Assembly (NCBI RefSeq): GCF_022376445.1
Contig: NW_025955001.1
Location: 62,001-126,000, forward strand
Reading direction: 5' to 3'
Source: Fomitopsis serialis
Taxonomy: Eukaryota; Basidiomycota; Agaricomycetes; Polyporales; Fomitopsidaceae
DNA length: 64,000 bases
How positions within the stretch are numbered: the first letter of the stretch is position 1; every line of letters starts with the position of its first letter. Of the stretch, positions 1-12,354 are shown one piece after another. Under the pieces are notes generated by a model, which saw only the letters and a program-made list of their open reading frames with translations, did not search any database and was not told the DNA's origin. A program made the position numbers and the translations under genes.

Positions 1-1479
1 TTCGGACACTATCCTACTCGGTCCCGACGGAGCTGACAGAGCACCTCAAGGTGCTCTACCCTTCCACCACGTACGTCTCTCATTCCAGGCTCGCATCAAC
101 TGATATCGAGGGACATTATATGTAGGTTCCCCAAGACCCAGCAGAAGCTACAGGTCGTAAAAGCCCCCGTGTCCGTCGTCCCTCAGACGACGCAGGGTGC
201 AGAGAACGCCGCCGTTAACGCTTCGTGCGCGAACGTGATCACTCCATCATGTCTCCAGCAGATCTACAGTGTACCCTCGACCCCTGCCACGCAGTCGTCA
301 AACCAGCTCGCGGTGGCGGGCTACGATGATCAGTGGGCAAACACTGCGGATCTCAGCGTAAGTCTCCATGAACGATTCGTCCCCATCTCAGAGCTAAACA
401 GCTGCTCATTCAGAGGTTCCTGGCGGCCTACCGCCCGGACATGAGCGCGAACACGTCTTTCACACTAGAGACCATAGATGACGGAACGAACAACCAGGAC
501 GAGGCAGACGCCGGGGTAGAGGCGAACCTGGACATCCAGTACACCGTCGGAGTCGCGACGGACGTGCCGGTGGTGTTCATCTCCGCGGGCGAGGACAACC
601 AGGACGGCGACCTCGGCGGATTCCTCGACATGACCGACCTGCTGCTCAACCAGACGAGCCCGCCACAGGTGTGGACGACGAGCTACGGGCCGAACGAGGA
701 CGACGTACCTGAGGACCTTGCCTAGTGCGTATCCCGCGACTGCAGTTCCTAGCTGTACGCTGAGTGCGCGACCGCATAGCAACCTGTGCAACGCGTACGC
801 GCAGCTCGGCGCTCGTGGCGTCTCGATCCTCTTCGCCACCGGCGACGGGGGCGTGTCGGGCACGCAGTCGTCCGAGTGCACGACGTTCGTGGTGCCCTTC
901 CCCGACGGCTGCCCGTACATGACGAACGTCGGGTCCACGACCGGTTACGCGCCCGAGATCGGCGCCTACTTCTCCGCGGGCGGGTTCAGCAACTACTGGG
1001 CACGGCCGTCGTACCAGGCGGACGCCGTCGACGCGTACCTCGCGGGCCTCGGCGACACGTACGCGGGGCTGTACAACGCGAGCGGGCGCGCGTTCCCGGA
1101 CGTCGCGACGCAGGGGATCAACTACAGCGTGGTGATCGACCAGGAGTTCTACCTCGTCGACGGGACGAGCTGCTCGAGCCCGATGTTCGCGAGCGTGGTT
1201 AGTCTGATTAACGATGAGCTGATCAGTAACGGGAAGCCTGTGCTGGGCTTCTTGAACCCGTGGCTGTACTCGACGGCTGCGAGCGCGTTCAATGATATCA
1301 CGGAGGGCGATAACCCTGGATGTGGGACGAATGGATTCAACGCTACGGTGGGCTGGGATCCGGTGGGTGCCTTCATTCGTACGTGTAATCGCCGAAGTTG
1401 ATGGCTCATGCATGAATAGGTGACGGGCCTTGGCTCGCCAGACTACGCGAAGCTGAGGATCGCGGCGGGGTTGAGCTGA
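1..1479 (+). CDS. Sedolisin (S53) tripeptidyl-peptidase, 5' end outside window
   Basis: Secreted acid serine-carboxyl peptidase of the sedolisin/tripeptidyl-peptidase family, which digests extracellular protein at low pH. Exons: <1-70, 126-357, 414-724, 780-1362, 1420-1479; all joins keep frame. The start of the window holds the end of the activation prodomain (TLSYSVPTELTEHLK), then the catalytic-domain entry SCANVITPSCLQQIY. The catalytic Glu and Asp lie in VEANLDIQYT (about 516-545) and the nucleophile Ser in GTSCSSP (about 1162-1182). The oxyanion-region motif FATGDGGVSG and the closing WDPVTGLGSPDY are also present. Signal peptide and most of the prodomain are cut off by the window edge, so the exact subtype cannot be told. 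The visible part is intact. Sedolisins are commonly multi-copy in wood- and litter-decay basidiomycetes. Confidence 0.93.
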
Positions 1480-2636
1480 TGTGTGGAACGTGGACTGAAT
1501 GGTTACATGTTGTCGATCTTTACGTGCTGTCCTTGACCTTCTAGCATTGCTTTGCACGTCTCGGCGCGGGTCTCCCGTTAGAACGAGCTTTTGTACCCGT
1601 GGCCGTTCTTCCTTGAACATGGTAGGTGATTGATGCAGCGTCGTTGATCATGTTGAGACCAGCCTGGTATCTATTGACGTCATGGCCTTGCGGGGTACGT
1701 CGCGGCTGTTGCCCATGCTTGGCGCGAGTCTTCATGCATCATGGTACGGGCACGGAAACGCAACGCTCAGACCCTTCTCGTCAGGTTAGTCTATACTTTG
1801 ACTGCGATGGGTGAATTCTTCCATAGGCATTGACGCTCTACTGCTGCTCGATGATATGAATGGCACTGTAGCGTGAGGGGACCTTCCGGGCTGTATCTGT
1901 GGTATGAGTGCCCTGTGCACTGGAATTGGAAGACGCAATAGCTTAGCGTCCTGGCGGAATACCGACTGCATACACATGGCCTTCTGATCTCACCACGGCA
2001 CGGTGACGGATTTGATTACCCCGTGAGGTACATATCTCTGTCAAAGTGCGGCGTGTTCGAGTCTGCGCACGCGTATGGCATCATGATGTTGTTCAGACCA
2101 TGCCAGACAGCACACGATACTGTACATCTTCTACTTCGAGAGCGCCTCGTGTTGGCTCTGCGTATACGTTGCTGTTTGCATGTGTTTCAGGTCTGTGTCT
2201 TTCCAATCATCAGCCTGCTGGTCCCTTATATTTACATTGATGATGATGATGAGCTCAGCATTTATTAACCGCAACAAGTCTCTTGTACTTACATTGAGGC
2301 GAGCGCGATGGCGCAGTCGAGCTACTTATCCATATTAGGAAGTGTACTTGCCACTTCAGGAAATCCCAGTGAGATCACGCAATGACGATTTGCATGGGTG
2401 CACGATCGGCTTCGACAACACCGTAATAACATCGCACATACGGAATCCACCTGCGCATAAACATCAGCCTTTGTGCGCTCCTTGCTTGAGGTAGCCGTGT
2501 ATGTTGTCCTCCATCCTCCCTATCCCCCACTACTTGCTGACGATATGGCAACGATCGCTATCCAACCAGTCGCATCTGAGTCGCATTCTGTCGACACAGT
2601 GCTCGCAACAGCGGTCCTCCTGCACCGCGCAAAAAG
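1480..2636. other. Intergenic, no gene seen
   Basis: About 1.15 kb between the protease stop and the tRNA. Only short unsupported frames on both strands; no domain, splice-consistent exon chain or repeat was recognised. The part next to 1479 should hold the protease 3' UTR. Confidence 0.5.
2631..2635 (-). terminator. Pol III T-run terminator of tRNA-Cys
   Basis: Five consecutive T on the minus strand one base after the 3' end of the tRNA, the standard RNA polymerase III stop. Confidence 0.8.
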
Positions 2637-2722
2637 AGGCCTCACCGTGATTCGAACACGGGACCACACGATAGTGTACCACTGCTGCAATCGTATGCTC
2701 TGAACCGCTGAGCTATAAGGCC
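2637..2722 (-). tRNA. tRNA-Cys (GCA) with a 12-nt intron
   Basis: Read on the minus strand the 86 bases fold as a complete cloverleaf. The acceptor GGCCTTA pairs with TGAGGCC; a D arm with GCTCAGCGG follows; the anticodon stem TACGA pairs with TCGTG; the T arm is CCGTG-TTCGAAT-CACGG. The anticodon loop carries GCA, and a short intron of about 12 nt sits one base 3' of the anticodon, the usual place for nuclear tRNA introns. The unpaired base after the acceptor stem is U, the discriminator typical of cysteine tRNAs. A run of five T (2631-2635 on the plus strand as A) follows directly as the RNA polymerase III terminator. Confidence 0.93.
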
Positions 2723-3020
2723 ACTACCTTTTTGGCAGCGCCAGTACGCTGTGACTCACCACTGGATTCCATGCAACAGGCGCCCATCTCTGGCGCTTGA
2801 GGTAGGCGGTTGTCAATGTCTGCTGCCTCGAGTCGCGTTCCCGAGCCTGGGTCGAATTTGAAGACTACTCGGACGTCCTTGCATCCTTCCACCCCCCTCC
2901 TTCTGAGCCCATTGCCCCCGCGCTCAGTACGACTCGCATCTCGTCACTGGTCAACGCGTACTACTCTCTCGGACACGGAAGGCTTTCAAATCATAATCCG
3001 AGTCTCTATCCCGAGTCTGA

Positions 3021-6000
3021 ATGTCTGCAGGCATAGTTGGGGACAGGCCTACCGGAAGTCAAAACGTGAACATCAACGGACATGCCCAGGTAGCCTCAGC
3101 GCCCGCCGAAAACCTTGGAGGACGCGTCTCAGTCGATCATGGCATGCCATCCGCACCCGAGGTCCATCTGAACGGGCGACCCGCCTCTAGCATGTCGCGG
3201 AGAAGTAAGTCGCTATCTGGCAGCGTCGGGGGCAGCGCAGTGGCAGGAGAGGAGTGGGGAGCAAACTTTTGGGTGACGCTATCCGATCCGCAGGTGCGTC
3301 GTAAGTCAGAGTTGTCACCGCATGCCAGGCTGACATTGGATGCAGACCCAGGTGTCCTTCTACGCGTGCCCTGCGACCGGAGAGGTTAGTTGGGATCCTC
3401 CGATCGGGAATTTTCTGTAAGTCGTCGCCGCGATGTACTCGACGCTGCCGTCAATCGTATCCCAGGTTACCTGCCAACCCTGAGGGAGAATGGTGGGAAA
3501 TGATCGACGAAGCAAGTGGGCTGCCTTACTACTACCACACAAAGTCTGGAGAGACTGTCTGGGAGCGACCGGAAGCATTCGTGATCCCTCTGGCTATCCT
3601 ACAGGTGCGACCATCCCAATCACCAGATGCATTCCACTCACGACGTCTTCAGAACACGGCGTTGGGACGCCGCCTATCCGCTCGTCGATCTTCCCCCAAG
3701 GATTCTGCTCCTCAAACCGCGAAACCATCTGACAGGGTACTGTACAATCGCGCGAACTCATACCGTAGCGACCAAGACCTCAGACAGAGCAACTCCGCCA
3801 AGGAACAGCAGCGCCGATCGCAGTCTGCGACCCGCAGCTCACCATCGACGAGCACAGGCTCCCCCATAAACCTTGGTGCCCACAAGAAGACACCCCCACG
3901 TCGGTCGGCGACAGGTGGTGACCATGTTCGGTCCGGAACGACGTCGAGTGGAGGTCCGCTGGCGTATCCCCGTGGGCACCCGCTCGCACCCATACCCGGC
4001 TCACCATACATGTCCGACGCATCCGCAGCGCCCTCACGCAAGTCTATGTCGGCGCAATCCATCAACGACCGGTACGCCAAATCGCAAGATGCGGCGCGGA
4101 GAGAAGAGCAGCGCGAAGGCGAGGATGGCGCACAGCATGGGAGCAAACATGACAGCTCGACGGTCGGGCGGTCGCGTTCGAAAACGTCCAGCTACCTCTC
4201 CTATCGCGCTCCCCAGCCGCAGAGCCTCTCCGCAGCACTCGAGATGATCGCGCTCTCGGACTCGCAGTCGACGACGTCATCCGTGTCGACGGACAAACTG
4301 CGCACTGCCTCGGAGAACGGGCATGGGGAGCGGTCTGCTCCGGCGTCGCTGCTCGATCCTCGCAAACTCCGGATCAGCACAGAGCATGGGGACGGCCTGC
4401 ATACTGCGCCGGCGTCGCCGAACCCGATGTGGTCAAGAGGGAAGAAGATGGGGAAGATCGGTGCACCGCCGAGTCCACGACGGCCTATACCTGCGCTGCC
4501 ACATTTCGGAGGCGCCCGCAGCGTCTCTTCTCCAACCCCTGCTATCATAAAAGGGAACGTGATCAGCACTCCCATCTACAATGCAGGTAAGACTGCGTCC
4601 AGGACCATTTTCACCGCCACTGATTCTTGACTGGAGACGCAACGAGGGACATGAGCCAGACCATGAACCCCGGCACCGTGCCGCCCAAGCTCTATCGACA
4701 ACCGACGCACGTATCCACAGCGTCGCTCAACACCGGGTAGGTTCGTACGATCTGTACGGACCGCATGTATGTCTGACCTTCCGCACCGCAGCAACTACCC
4801 TATCCTCCCGCACGAGCTCTCCTCCGACATCCAACAGTTCGCGGAGTCCCACTTCGCGAGACAGTACTTCTCCACGCACCGCGTCGGGTTCCTGTTCAAG
4901 CGCAAAATCCCCGTCGAGCAGATGATGAGTTGGCAGAAGGTCCGTCATGCGCGTCTCTGCTCGCGTGCGCCTGTGCTCATAACTGTGAAAGGCCCCTCTC
5001 AGCTCGCCCTTACTGCAGTTTAACCGGTCCCTACACAAGAATGCGTTGAAGATCTTCAAGGCAGTCCAACACATCATGGGCGACCGCGAGCGGGAACGCG
5101 GCGGCATGCGGTTCGGAGCTGAGGGCCCAATCTCATCTGCAGCGTATAATGCGTCGACGACGTCCCTCCCGAATCCCTCACAGGCGGCGAGATTGGAGGA
5201 CGAGCGGTGGTTGCTCAGCGAGGGCATCGCGCACGGCGAGCTCCGCGACGAGATCTACTGCCAGGTGATGAAGCAGCTCAACGGGAACCCTAGCGCGTGA
5301 GTGGCGTTAATCTGTCGAGTGGCCCGCAGTAGCGGTGGCGGAGGCAGTGACGATGGCGATGGCTAACTGTGACGCGGGTACAGGGAGAGCGTGTTCAAGG
5401 GCTGGCAGCTGCTCTGCGTCTTGCTCGTTACGTTTCCCCCTTCGAAGGACTTTGAGACGTATCTTCGCTCGTATCTCCAGCAGGCGACGATGCATCAGGA
5501 GGGGCGCATAGACGTATTGGCGAAGTATTGTTTGAGACGCTTGGCGTATATCTCGCGGAAAGGGCCGAGGGGCAAGCCACCGACGACGGCGGAGATAGAA
5601 ACAGCATCAGTGAGTATCCTGCCTCTACATTGTCGCGACACTGAGCTAATGCTGATGATGCAGGATGCCGCATTCCACCCCTCCATTTTCGGCGAATCCC
5701 TCGATACTATCTTCCGTCTACAAGAGCGATCCTACCCGCATATGAAGGTGCCCATTATCCTTCCTTTCCTCGCCGACGGTATCCTTGCTCTGGGAGGCAC
5801 CAAGACCGAGGGCATCTTCCGCGTACCCGGCGACGGCGACTCTGTGTCGGAGCTCAAGCTCCGCATCGAGAAAGGCTACTACTCGCTGGACGGCATCGAC
5901 GACCCCCACATCCTCGCGTCCCTGGTGAAGCTGTGGCTCCGCGAACTCTGCGACCCACTCGTGCCGGATGAGCTCTACGATGAATGCATACGCGCAAGCC

Positions 6001-6418
6001 AGAGCCCGGAAGTGTGCGTGAGCATCGTGCAGCGGCTGCCGACGATCAATCGCCGGGTCGTCCTGTTTGTGGTCAGCTTTTTGCAGCTGTTCTTGGAGGA
6101 GAAGATCTGTTCCGTCACGAAGATGACGAGCCAGAACTTGGCGCTGGTCATGACGCCGAATCTGCTCCGGTGTAATTCGGATAGTATCGCGGTCATATTC
6201 ACGAATGCTCAGTGAGTGACTGTGCTGTTCATTCGTTGGGGTCGCGTACTGATCATGTCCGCCGCAGATACGAGCAGACATTCGTGCACAACCTCCTGCT
6301 CCATCTTCGATGCGATGTCATCGACCCTGACTACATCCCTGCGCATGGTCAAGGTGCCGTCCGACCCACCAGTCCTCCACCAAAGAATTCCCAAGGTCGC
6401 CGCCGGCTCAACCACTAG
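3021..6418 (+). CDS. WW-MyTH4-RhoGAP protein (ARHGAP39/Vilse-like)
   Basis: GTPase-activating protein that should switch off Rho-family GTPases at the cortex or cytoskeleton. Ten exons: 3021-3293, 3346-3416, 3466-3604, 3653-4586, 4637-4736, 4792-4939, 4992-5296, 5384-5609, 5664-6211, 6268-6418; 964 residues. Two WW modules lie near residues 75-110 and 120-155 (CPATGEVSWDPP; YYYHTKSGETVWERP). A long Ser/Arg-rich linker follows, then a MyTH4 domain from about residue 506 (SLHKNALKIFKAVQHIMGD; GELRDEIYCQVMKQL). The RhoGAP domain spans about 735-925, with the arginine finger in TEGIFRVPG (R785) and the MTSQNLALVMTPNLLR helix. The order matches animal ARHGAP39/Vilse. The start ATG at 3021 is the first in frame; an upstream coding exon cannot be excluded. 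Introns 3605-3652 and 5610-5663 are multiples of three without stops and could be retained. A DOCK GEF for the same GTPase class lies at 32.8-40.0 kb. Confidence 0.92.
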
Positions 6419-7071
6419 CACTCCTTAATCAACACACTACACTCGTTTGCATCTACTACTACTATTACAATCTCCAGGCACCAGGCACTAATCTGTTGTA
6501 TACCTCACCCGAGCCTCGTTCGACCCATGTTGGATGAATAACCCTGCATCAAAGTATAGATACCTTTTGCATACGCGTTCTCTATTTTCCTTGCTTGCCA
6601 CGATCTAGTCTCTACACATAGTAATGCACTCCGGGTTTGGAGTCATTGTGCATACCATTCGTCGCGTCTGTTTTCTTGGCTTTATACCAGTGGCGTCGGG
6701 CCGTCCTTGCTTGTTGCTCGCCGTACCATATATACTTTGACCGGTACTGATCATTGAGTAGGTAGCCCTGCAAATTTCCTTCTGGGTTGTACTGTGGCAT
6801 CGTTAATGCAATCGACATGAAAAGGCTTGTGTCGTTCAAGACAGTAACGGTCAGGACTCAGAACTTGAACAGGTAAACCTGCAAATTGTAACCGCATCAC
6901 CGGGGAGCACTTCTACCATGACAAGTCTCTCCTATGTAGGCGGACCCAAAAGAACTCTTTCATGGAGGTAGCCTCTTCAGCGTAATCACCTCATCATTTC
7001 TCCATGGCAAAGGTTTCCGGGTTTCCTCAGTTAAGTCTCGTTCTATGTGTACAGGGACGCTAGTTCTACAG
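6419..7071. other. Convergent intergenic region
   Basis: About 650 bp between the stops of the RhoGAP gene (plus) and DUR3 (minus); it should contain both 3' UTRs. A 75-codon minus frame at 6612-6839 is open but unsupported. AT content is higher than in the flanking genes. Confidence 0.5.
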
Positions 7072-9396
7072 CTAGTCTTTACCTTCCGCAGGTTGCACTT
7101 CTACAGTCCCCGACCTCTTCTCCGTAAACGTGCCGCCCCTCTTCTCATTTGCTTCCGAATCCAGGCTGGGATCTCGAGACAAGTCTTCTGGCACCGCCTT
7201 CGGTGCCAACGCATCAATGCGCGAGCCACTGATGTAGTGCAGGAATAGCTTGAGGGAGTGTCGCCCCTGATAGAGGGGCATGATGAGGATGACCAGGGTG
7301 GCGATCCACGCGATGATAAAGGTGATCGCGACCCAGGCTCGGAAGAAGTGTTGCGAGAAGACGTAGTACGTGAAGTACATCGGGAGAGGAATGAGGACGA
7401 TGAAGACCAGGCAGAGACCCTGTGCTGTATGTGAGGTGACAAGAGAGAACGTTTCGACGAAGGCACTCACTATGGCCATCAAACTGCCGATGATCTTGCC
7501 CCGGTATAACGCCCGCTCGTCCTGTGGCGAGAGGTGCTCGACCGCGAGCTGTTGCTTAAGCTGCTCCTCGGTGACTCCGGCGACGTCGCTGTCGTCGATA
7601 ACCCGGACACCAGCCTTGAGGATCTCCCAATCGAAGTTCTGCGACCCGACAGCATACGTCAAGATGATCGAGTATAGTGCTCCGGATATGAGTGAGACAG
7701 AGTTGCCGATGACTAGAGGGAGTGTCTGTGACGTCGTCGCGACAGTCACCGAGCCCTCGAGCGCGTAGGCGGATCCTAGCCACGACGCAATCGCGGTGAT
7801 GCTCCCGAGCGGGGGCGCGATTGCAATGGCCGCCTTGTTCTGCGCTTTCCAGAGCACGGTGCTGTACATCGGGAAGACGCACGAGCAGGTGAAGACGCCC
7901 ATGCAGGTCACCAGGTAGTTCACGCCGATAGTTGTCTGCGTGATGCCTGTTGCGATGACGGACATGCACAGCGTCCAGACTATGCATGCGAGGTGCGAGA
8001 GCTTGACGAGGCGTCCGCCCGTGGCGTTCGGGTTGATGTACGTGCCGTATATGTCGTAGACGAATACGGAAGAGACCGCGACGAGGTCGGCGGAGAAGCC
8101 GGATGTGCACGCCATGAAGGTCATGAGCAGGACGAAGGCACCACCGCCTTTGCCCATGAGCGCGATCGCTGCGTAGGGGAGGGACAGTCCGGAGGAGATC
8201 TCGGTGGCTGTCATTGGTCTTGGGTACGTCGGGAAGCCAGGCGTGTTCTCGAGGGCGCGACATGCAAGGCCGAACGTCGTTGCCAGACAGAACGGGATAC
8301 TGCATCCCATTTGAGCCAACTCAGTACGAATCAATGGAACTGTCAATGGAACTGAACGTACCAGAACCAAGCCAACGCGCCGATGAGGTAACCGGGAAGG
8401 GTAGACGCAGGGTTCGCAGCAATGGCCTTCTGGTACAACTGCACGTCAACCGTCGTACCAAATACGGCGCACCAGAACACAACACCGAGGAGGATGCCGC
8501 TCTGAGAGCTCATCGTGAGGTACTCCCCGCCTGCGTTATTCGGGACAGGCGACCTTACAGCCGCCTCCTTCAGCAGCTCATACATAGCATCCGCAGAACC
8601 GATGAGCGAAGACGAGCTGTAGACCACGAAGAGGCCCGTCAAGACTAGAGCGTAGATGATGATGGTGTGGGTGTAGTCGGTAAGAATAGTGGCCTTTATG
8701 CCACCAGTCAGGGTATAGATGACCACGCCCACTGGCAGGAGGAAGCAACCGGCGATAGGGCTCATGCCCGTCAACGCCTCGAAGACTTCGGAGCCGCCGA
8801 CGAGGATGTTGACGCAGTTGATGACCTGGTACATCGTCGAGTAGATGATCTGGATCCAGTGTCCGGTGGTGCCATAGCGTAGCTTCGATACTTCCATGAA
8901 AGTGTGGGCTCCGGGTGCCCGCCGTTTGAGCTCAATGGCGGAGACCTATGATAGAAGAACATATTTAGAAAAACCATGCAATGCGAACGGTATTTCATCC
9001 GGTGCAAAACCACTCACGGCGAAGACGAAGATCTGAATACTAGCACCTGCGCCATAAAAGTACGCGCCGGACACGCCGAACTCATACGTCCACGCGGTAG
9101 AAGTCAACAAGGTAGCGGCGATCGTCCAACCTGAGACTACAGCGGAGGCGATCAGGCCAGTGTTTATAGACCGCTTAGCCGTCATGAACATCTCCGAGCC
9201 TTGCACTTCGTTCTGGAACTTGCCCAACATTCGTGACACCCACCACATCCCGAGCGCGAAGAGCGCGCCGACGCCACAGATAATCCCATAACCAACTCCT
9301 ACAAAATTGTCATCACACATTCGATAAAACGGTTCTTCGGATGAGAAACATACCTTGTGAGAGCGGCGGGGTCACAGAGTCATCTAAGGTGGACAT
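7072..9396 (-). CDS. DUR3: Urea active transporter, sodium:solute symporter family
   Basis: High-affinity urea/polyamine importer of the plasma membrane (SSS family), bringing urea in for degradation to ammonium. Exons in transcript order: 9396-9354, 9298-9018, 8945-8362, 8299-7471, 7419-7072; 694 residues, the usual DUR3 length. The N-terminus MSTLDDSVTPPLSQG leads into the first membrane helix (GVGYGIICGVGALFALGMWW). Family blocks follow: SGWTIAATLLTSTAWTYEFG, FFGAG-like FYGAGASIQIFVFAV, LRYGTTGHWIQIIYS, and LATTFGLACRALENTPGFP. About fifteen hydrophobic helices can be counted. The start is fixed by exon 1: the second exon has no upstream in-frame ATG that keeps the first helix. Expression is probably under nitrogen control, since four GATAAG/CTTATC sites lie 170-510 bp upstream. 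Intron 3 holds a 12-nt tandem duplication. Confidence 0.95.
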
Positions 9397-12354
9397 GAGG
9401 TAGTAATTTTACCTTGAGAGGGCGTCGAGAGCAGACTTCACCGACGGCGGCGGTGGGGCTCACTCGCTTCCATCTGACATCTTTTCATACAGATCCCACG
9501 CGAGGCAATGAGATGGATGGCCCCGCTCGTCTGAATTGTCGCCCCGCAGCGTCCGCACCATCCAGGAGATAAGGTCAGGATAAGGTGGACAGCGAAGTCG
9601 ATACGCCCATGTATTCGGGACGCCGAGGGACATGGAATCCCGCGTAAACTAGGTTGAGCCGTTGCCGACGTCTTATCTATGGTCGAGGCGATCGTGGAAT
9701 GTATCCTTGGGTATGAAGAAAGAATAGTGATGTGTAGACGACGTTCCATGAGCAGCTTCGCTGCCGCCGCATCCTCCATAGCGGGGATACCATGCAGGGG
9801 GCGACTTGAACTTCAGCCAAAGACGTACATGAGCAATACTCTGGCAATACGGCCATTCTCGACTCTTGGCAGCTAGTGGGAGGGCGGCATACCATTGGCA
9901 CACCTTATCGCATCCTACTTCAATGTTAGAGCTCGATCTTCCTGCAATTTCGAACTCCCGGGCCCGACTTGTGAAGCCTAAAAGAACATTGGGGATTGAT
10001 GTAAACAGCTGTGATACGAGACACTGCACCACCCGCTATTACATACAGGGGGCCCTAACGGCTCGGCTTGGGGCAACTCCAGCTATCTCCAGGTGCTATC
10101 GGCGGCCATAGCTTCAGCTGCAATCACTAGGTAAGTTACAGCCGTTGACATCAAAGTCTAGTAAGCTTTACCTTCACCGGCCGCGTGGAACTTGGGTTGT
10201 TTGTCTTCAACGTGACCACTTGTCAATCTCAGAAACCTGAAGCCCAGAGAAAGGAATGAACGGCATAACAGTTGGAGTTCAGTAAGCAGCACAGCAAGAG
10301 TCTAGAAGGCGCCTAGAATTTGATGCAGTTCTGGGGCCCATATGTTCGAAAGCTAGAGCGTTGACGGATAAATGTACGGCGTCGTGAGGAGGGCAACACT
10401 GTCAGTTTGTCACGAAAGCTCAAGTTGAAGGAGGAGGCTGTGGTAGACCTGAGGCAAGCGGCCGCGGGCCACAGGCGGAGTCTAAAGATCTGATCGTTTA
10501 GCGCCCGCGCCACAGGCTGCCAGTGGTGCTGGTGACACCGTGTGGCGGCGGGACGTCGACACTGTCTCACGTACTTAACAATATCTCGCGACTATCCCTC
10601 AACGGCCCTGTACTATCCTCGCAGGCCATCAGCTTGTAGCAATGCTCATCGCACGTGGGTACAGGTCTGACAGACGAATTTCAGGACATCAAAAGGAGTA
10701 GGAAATCAGCTGAACCGGGTGACCACCCATGAGGACGGTCTCGGAAAGCAAGAAGATAGCAAGCAAGTTCCATCATGCATGATACAGCTTCCGGCAGTGA
10801 CCTTCTCGTCCAGAGACCGTGTTGTGTGATAGCTCATTCTAGCCAGAGTAAGCACTGTCCTGGCATGGCTCGCGTTACCCCTCCAATTCCACTGGCTCTT
10901 GAGTTGAGGCATTGTCACGACTTGACATGCTTGACTCATCGCGAGAGCCCTGAGCTCCGGTGAGAGTCGGGGTCGCTGTCCACTGGCACCGAGCCGCCTT
11001 CCAGTGGCATCTGACCATCCGCATGCAGTTGAACACACAAGGCGGCGAGCCTTCTTATCCGGTCCTTGGGCATGGACAGTCCGCCGATACCGCACTAGGT
11101 GCAGAGTCAAAGGACAATGTGTATGTTCAGGTCTTGCTGGAATGTAGCCCTCGTCTCCGCTCAACCACGCAATAACTTCCGAAGTTGGTTGATGCACTCA
11201 GGTACGTACTCGCCCATCGATGGGGCTGGACGGTGCGCAATGATCAGAAACTGACTTGTACCAGTGCACCAGATTTCTTGAGATTCAACCCGAGCAGCGG
11301 CGGCCACACCCCAGTGTCATTGATGTACGTGTAGCAGACCGATGTCGCCCTAACTACTGCCTCGTCGTGATGGAAATGCGCGGTGAGATGACATGCCGTA
11401 CGGCAGGCGGCCCTCGGACCAGTGCAGGGTCTCAAATACTGTGTATTGCAACACAGAATGTTCCGGGCTGTGACGTACGTGCTACCCGCTAGTCCGATGT
11501 TGGGCTTTGTCTTCGCCATACAGAGTCCTTTAGATCTTACAGTTACTGCCGGCCAGTACTTTCAACACTCACCACTTACATAGGTTCAATGGCTGATATG
11601 TAGCATTCTACGCATCACACTCAGCACCCTGAAGGTGTCAGCAAGGCCCTATCGATGATCCGAGTTTGGGGGTACAGCGTGAAGCAGCGCCCACCGTCAT
11701 CACGGTGCACCCACATCGACACGTTGAACCGGCGCCGCAGGAGGATTCACTTACTCCCCAAGACGCGCAGAGAACCCGGGCGATTGTCGGGGACCTATGG
11801 CATGACAGTACCGCCATAATAGCAAGGCGCCGTCTATGCCTGACCCCTGACGTGGCAGTTTGTGTACCGCACCTCCAGATCACAGTTGCGGCGAAGGGTC
11901 CAATCACCGAGGCGATGTTCCACAGGGTTGGTGAGTCGGACATGCCTTTGGCTTTTTCACAGTCAATACTGATGATTCACTCGACATTTGTGCCGCGGCG
12001 CACAACAACGTAGTTGTGATGATACCAACCCCCCAACCCCAGGATGTTACTACTCGGCAGTCTGGGACAGCGTTTTGACATCGACAGATCAGCTTCTGAT
12101 TCCTGCAGGTTGTTATGTCCACCAGAACGGCCCCGTCAATGCAATTCAAAATATGTGTAACATCACGATGCCGCCGGTGCAATTCTGTTGGCAGATTTTG
12201 ACATGCGGTGTCGAGATGAAACCTCACAAGGGATCAGTAATTGTTTGGGTTTTCTTCAACAACAGACCGAGAAGCTGCTGTGATTAGGTTCGCAACCAGA
12301 GTTCTACTATGGGCGACGCTGAGACGGCCCTGCTCCGACCCCACTCTGTCCTCT
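9397..12354. other. 3-kb intergenic region, no confident gene
   Basis: The first ~500 bp should be the DUR3 promoter and the last few hundred bp the promoter of the glutaminase gene. Between them (about 10.7-12.2 kb) are several overlapping open frames on both strands of 70-160 codons (e.g. minus 10706-11197, plus 11666-12013, plus 11988-12287). None gives a splice-consistent chain or a recognisable domain. Either a lineage-specific small gene with short exons or decayed sequence could hide here. Confidence 0.4.
9568..9909 (-). promoter_or_regulatory. Cluster of GATA-factor sites upstream of DUR3
   Basis: GATAAG at 9568-9573 and again at 9579-9584 (11 bp apart), CTTATC at 9672-9677 and 9904-9909. 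All lie within 510 bp upstream of the DUR3 start codon. GATA sites of this form bind AreA/Nit2/Gat-type activators that induce urea and amino-acid uptake genes when ammonium is scarce. That they act here is inference. Confidence 0.45.

Noticed and set aside
646..1620. 324-codon minus frame over the protease
   Set aside because: Arg-rich antisense shadow; the plus strand encodes a complete sedolisin catalytic core.
2810..3190. Upstream plus frame as alternative start of the RhoGAP gene
   Set aside because: Different phase from the WW exons and no donor that would join it.
6612..6839. 75-codon minus frame downstream of DUR3 (contains a Tyr/Lys/Arg-rich stretch)
   Set aside because: Codon use unlike neighbours, lies in the expected 3' UTR overlap, no family or splice support.
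7556..8305. 249-codon frame in the second reading phase of DUR3
   Set aside because: Shadow of a GC-rich coding exon; the DUR3 frame carries clear family motifs.
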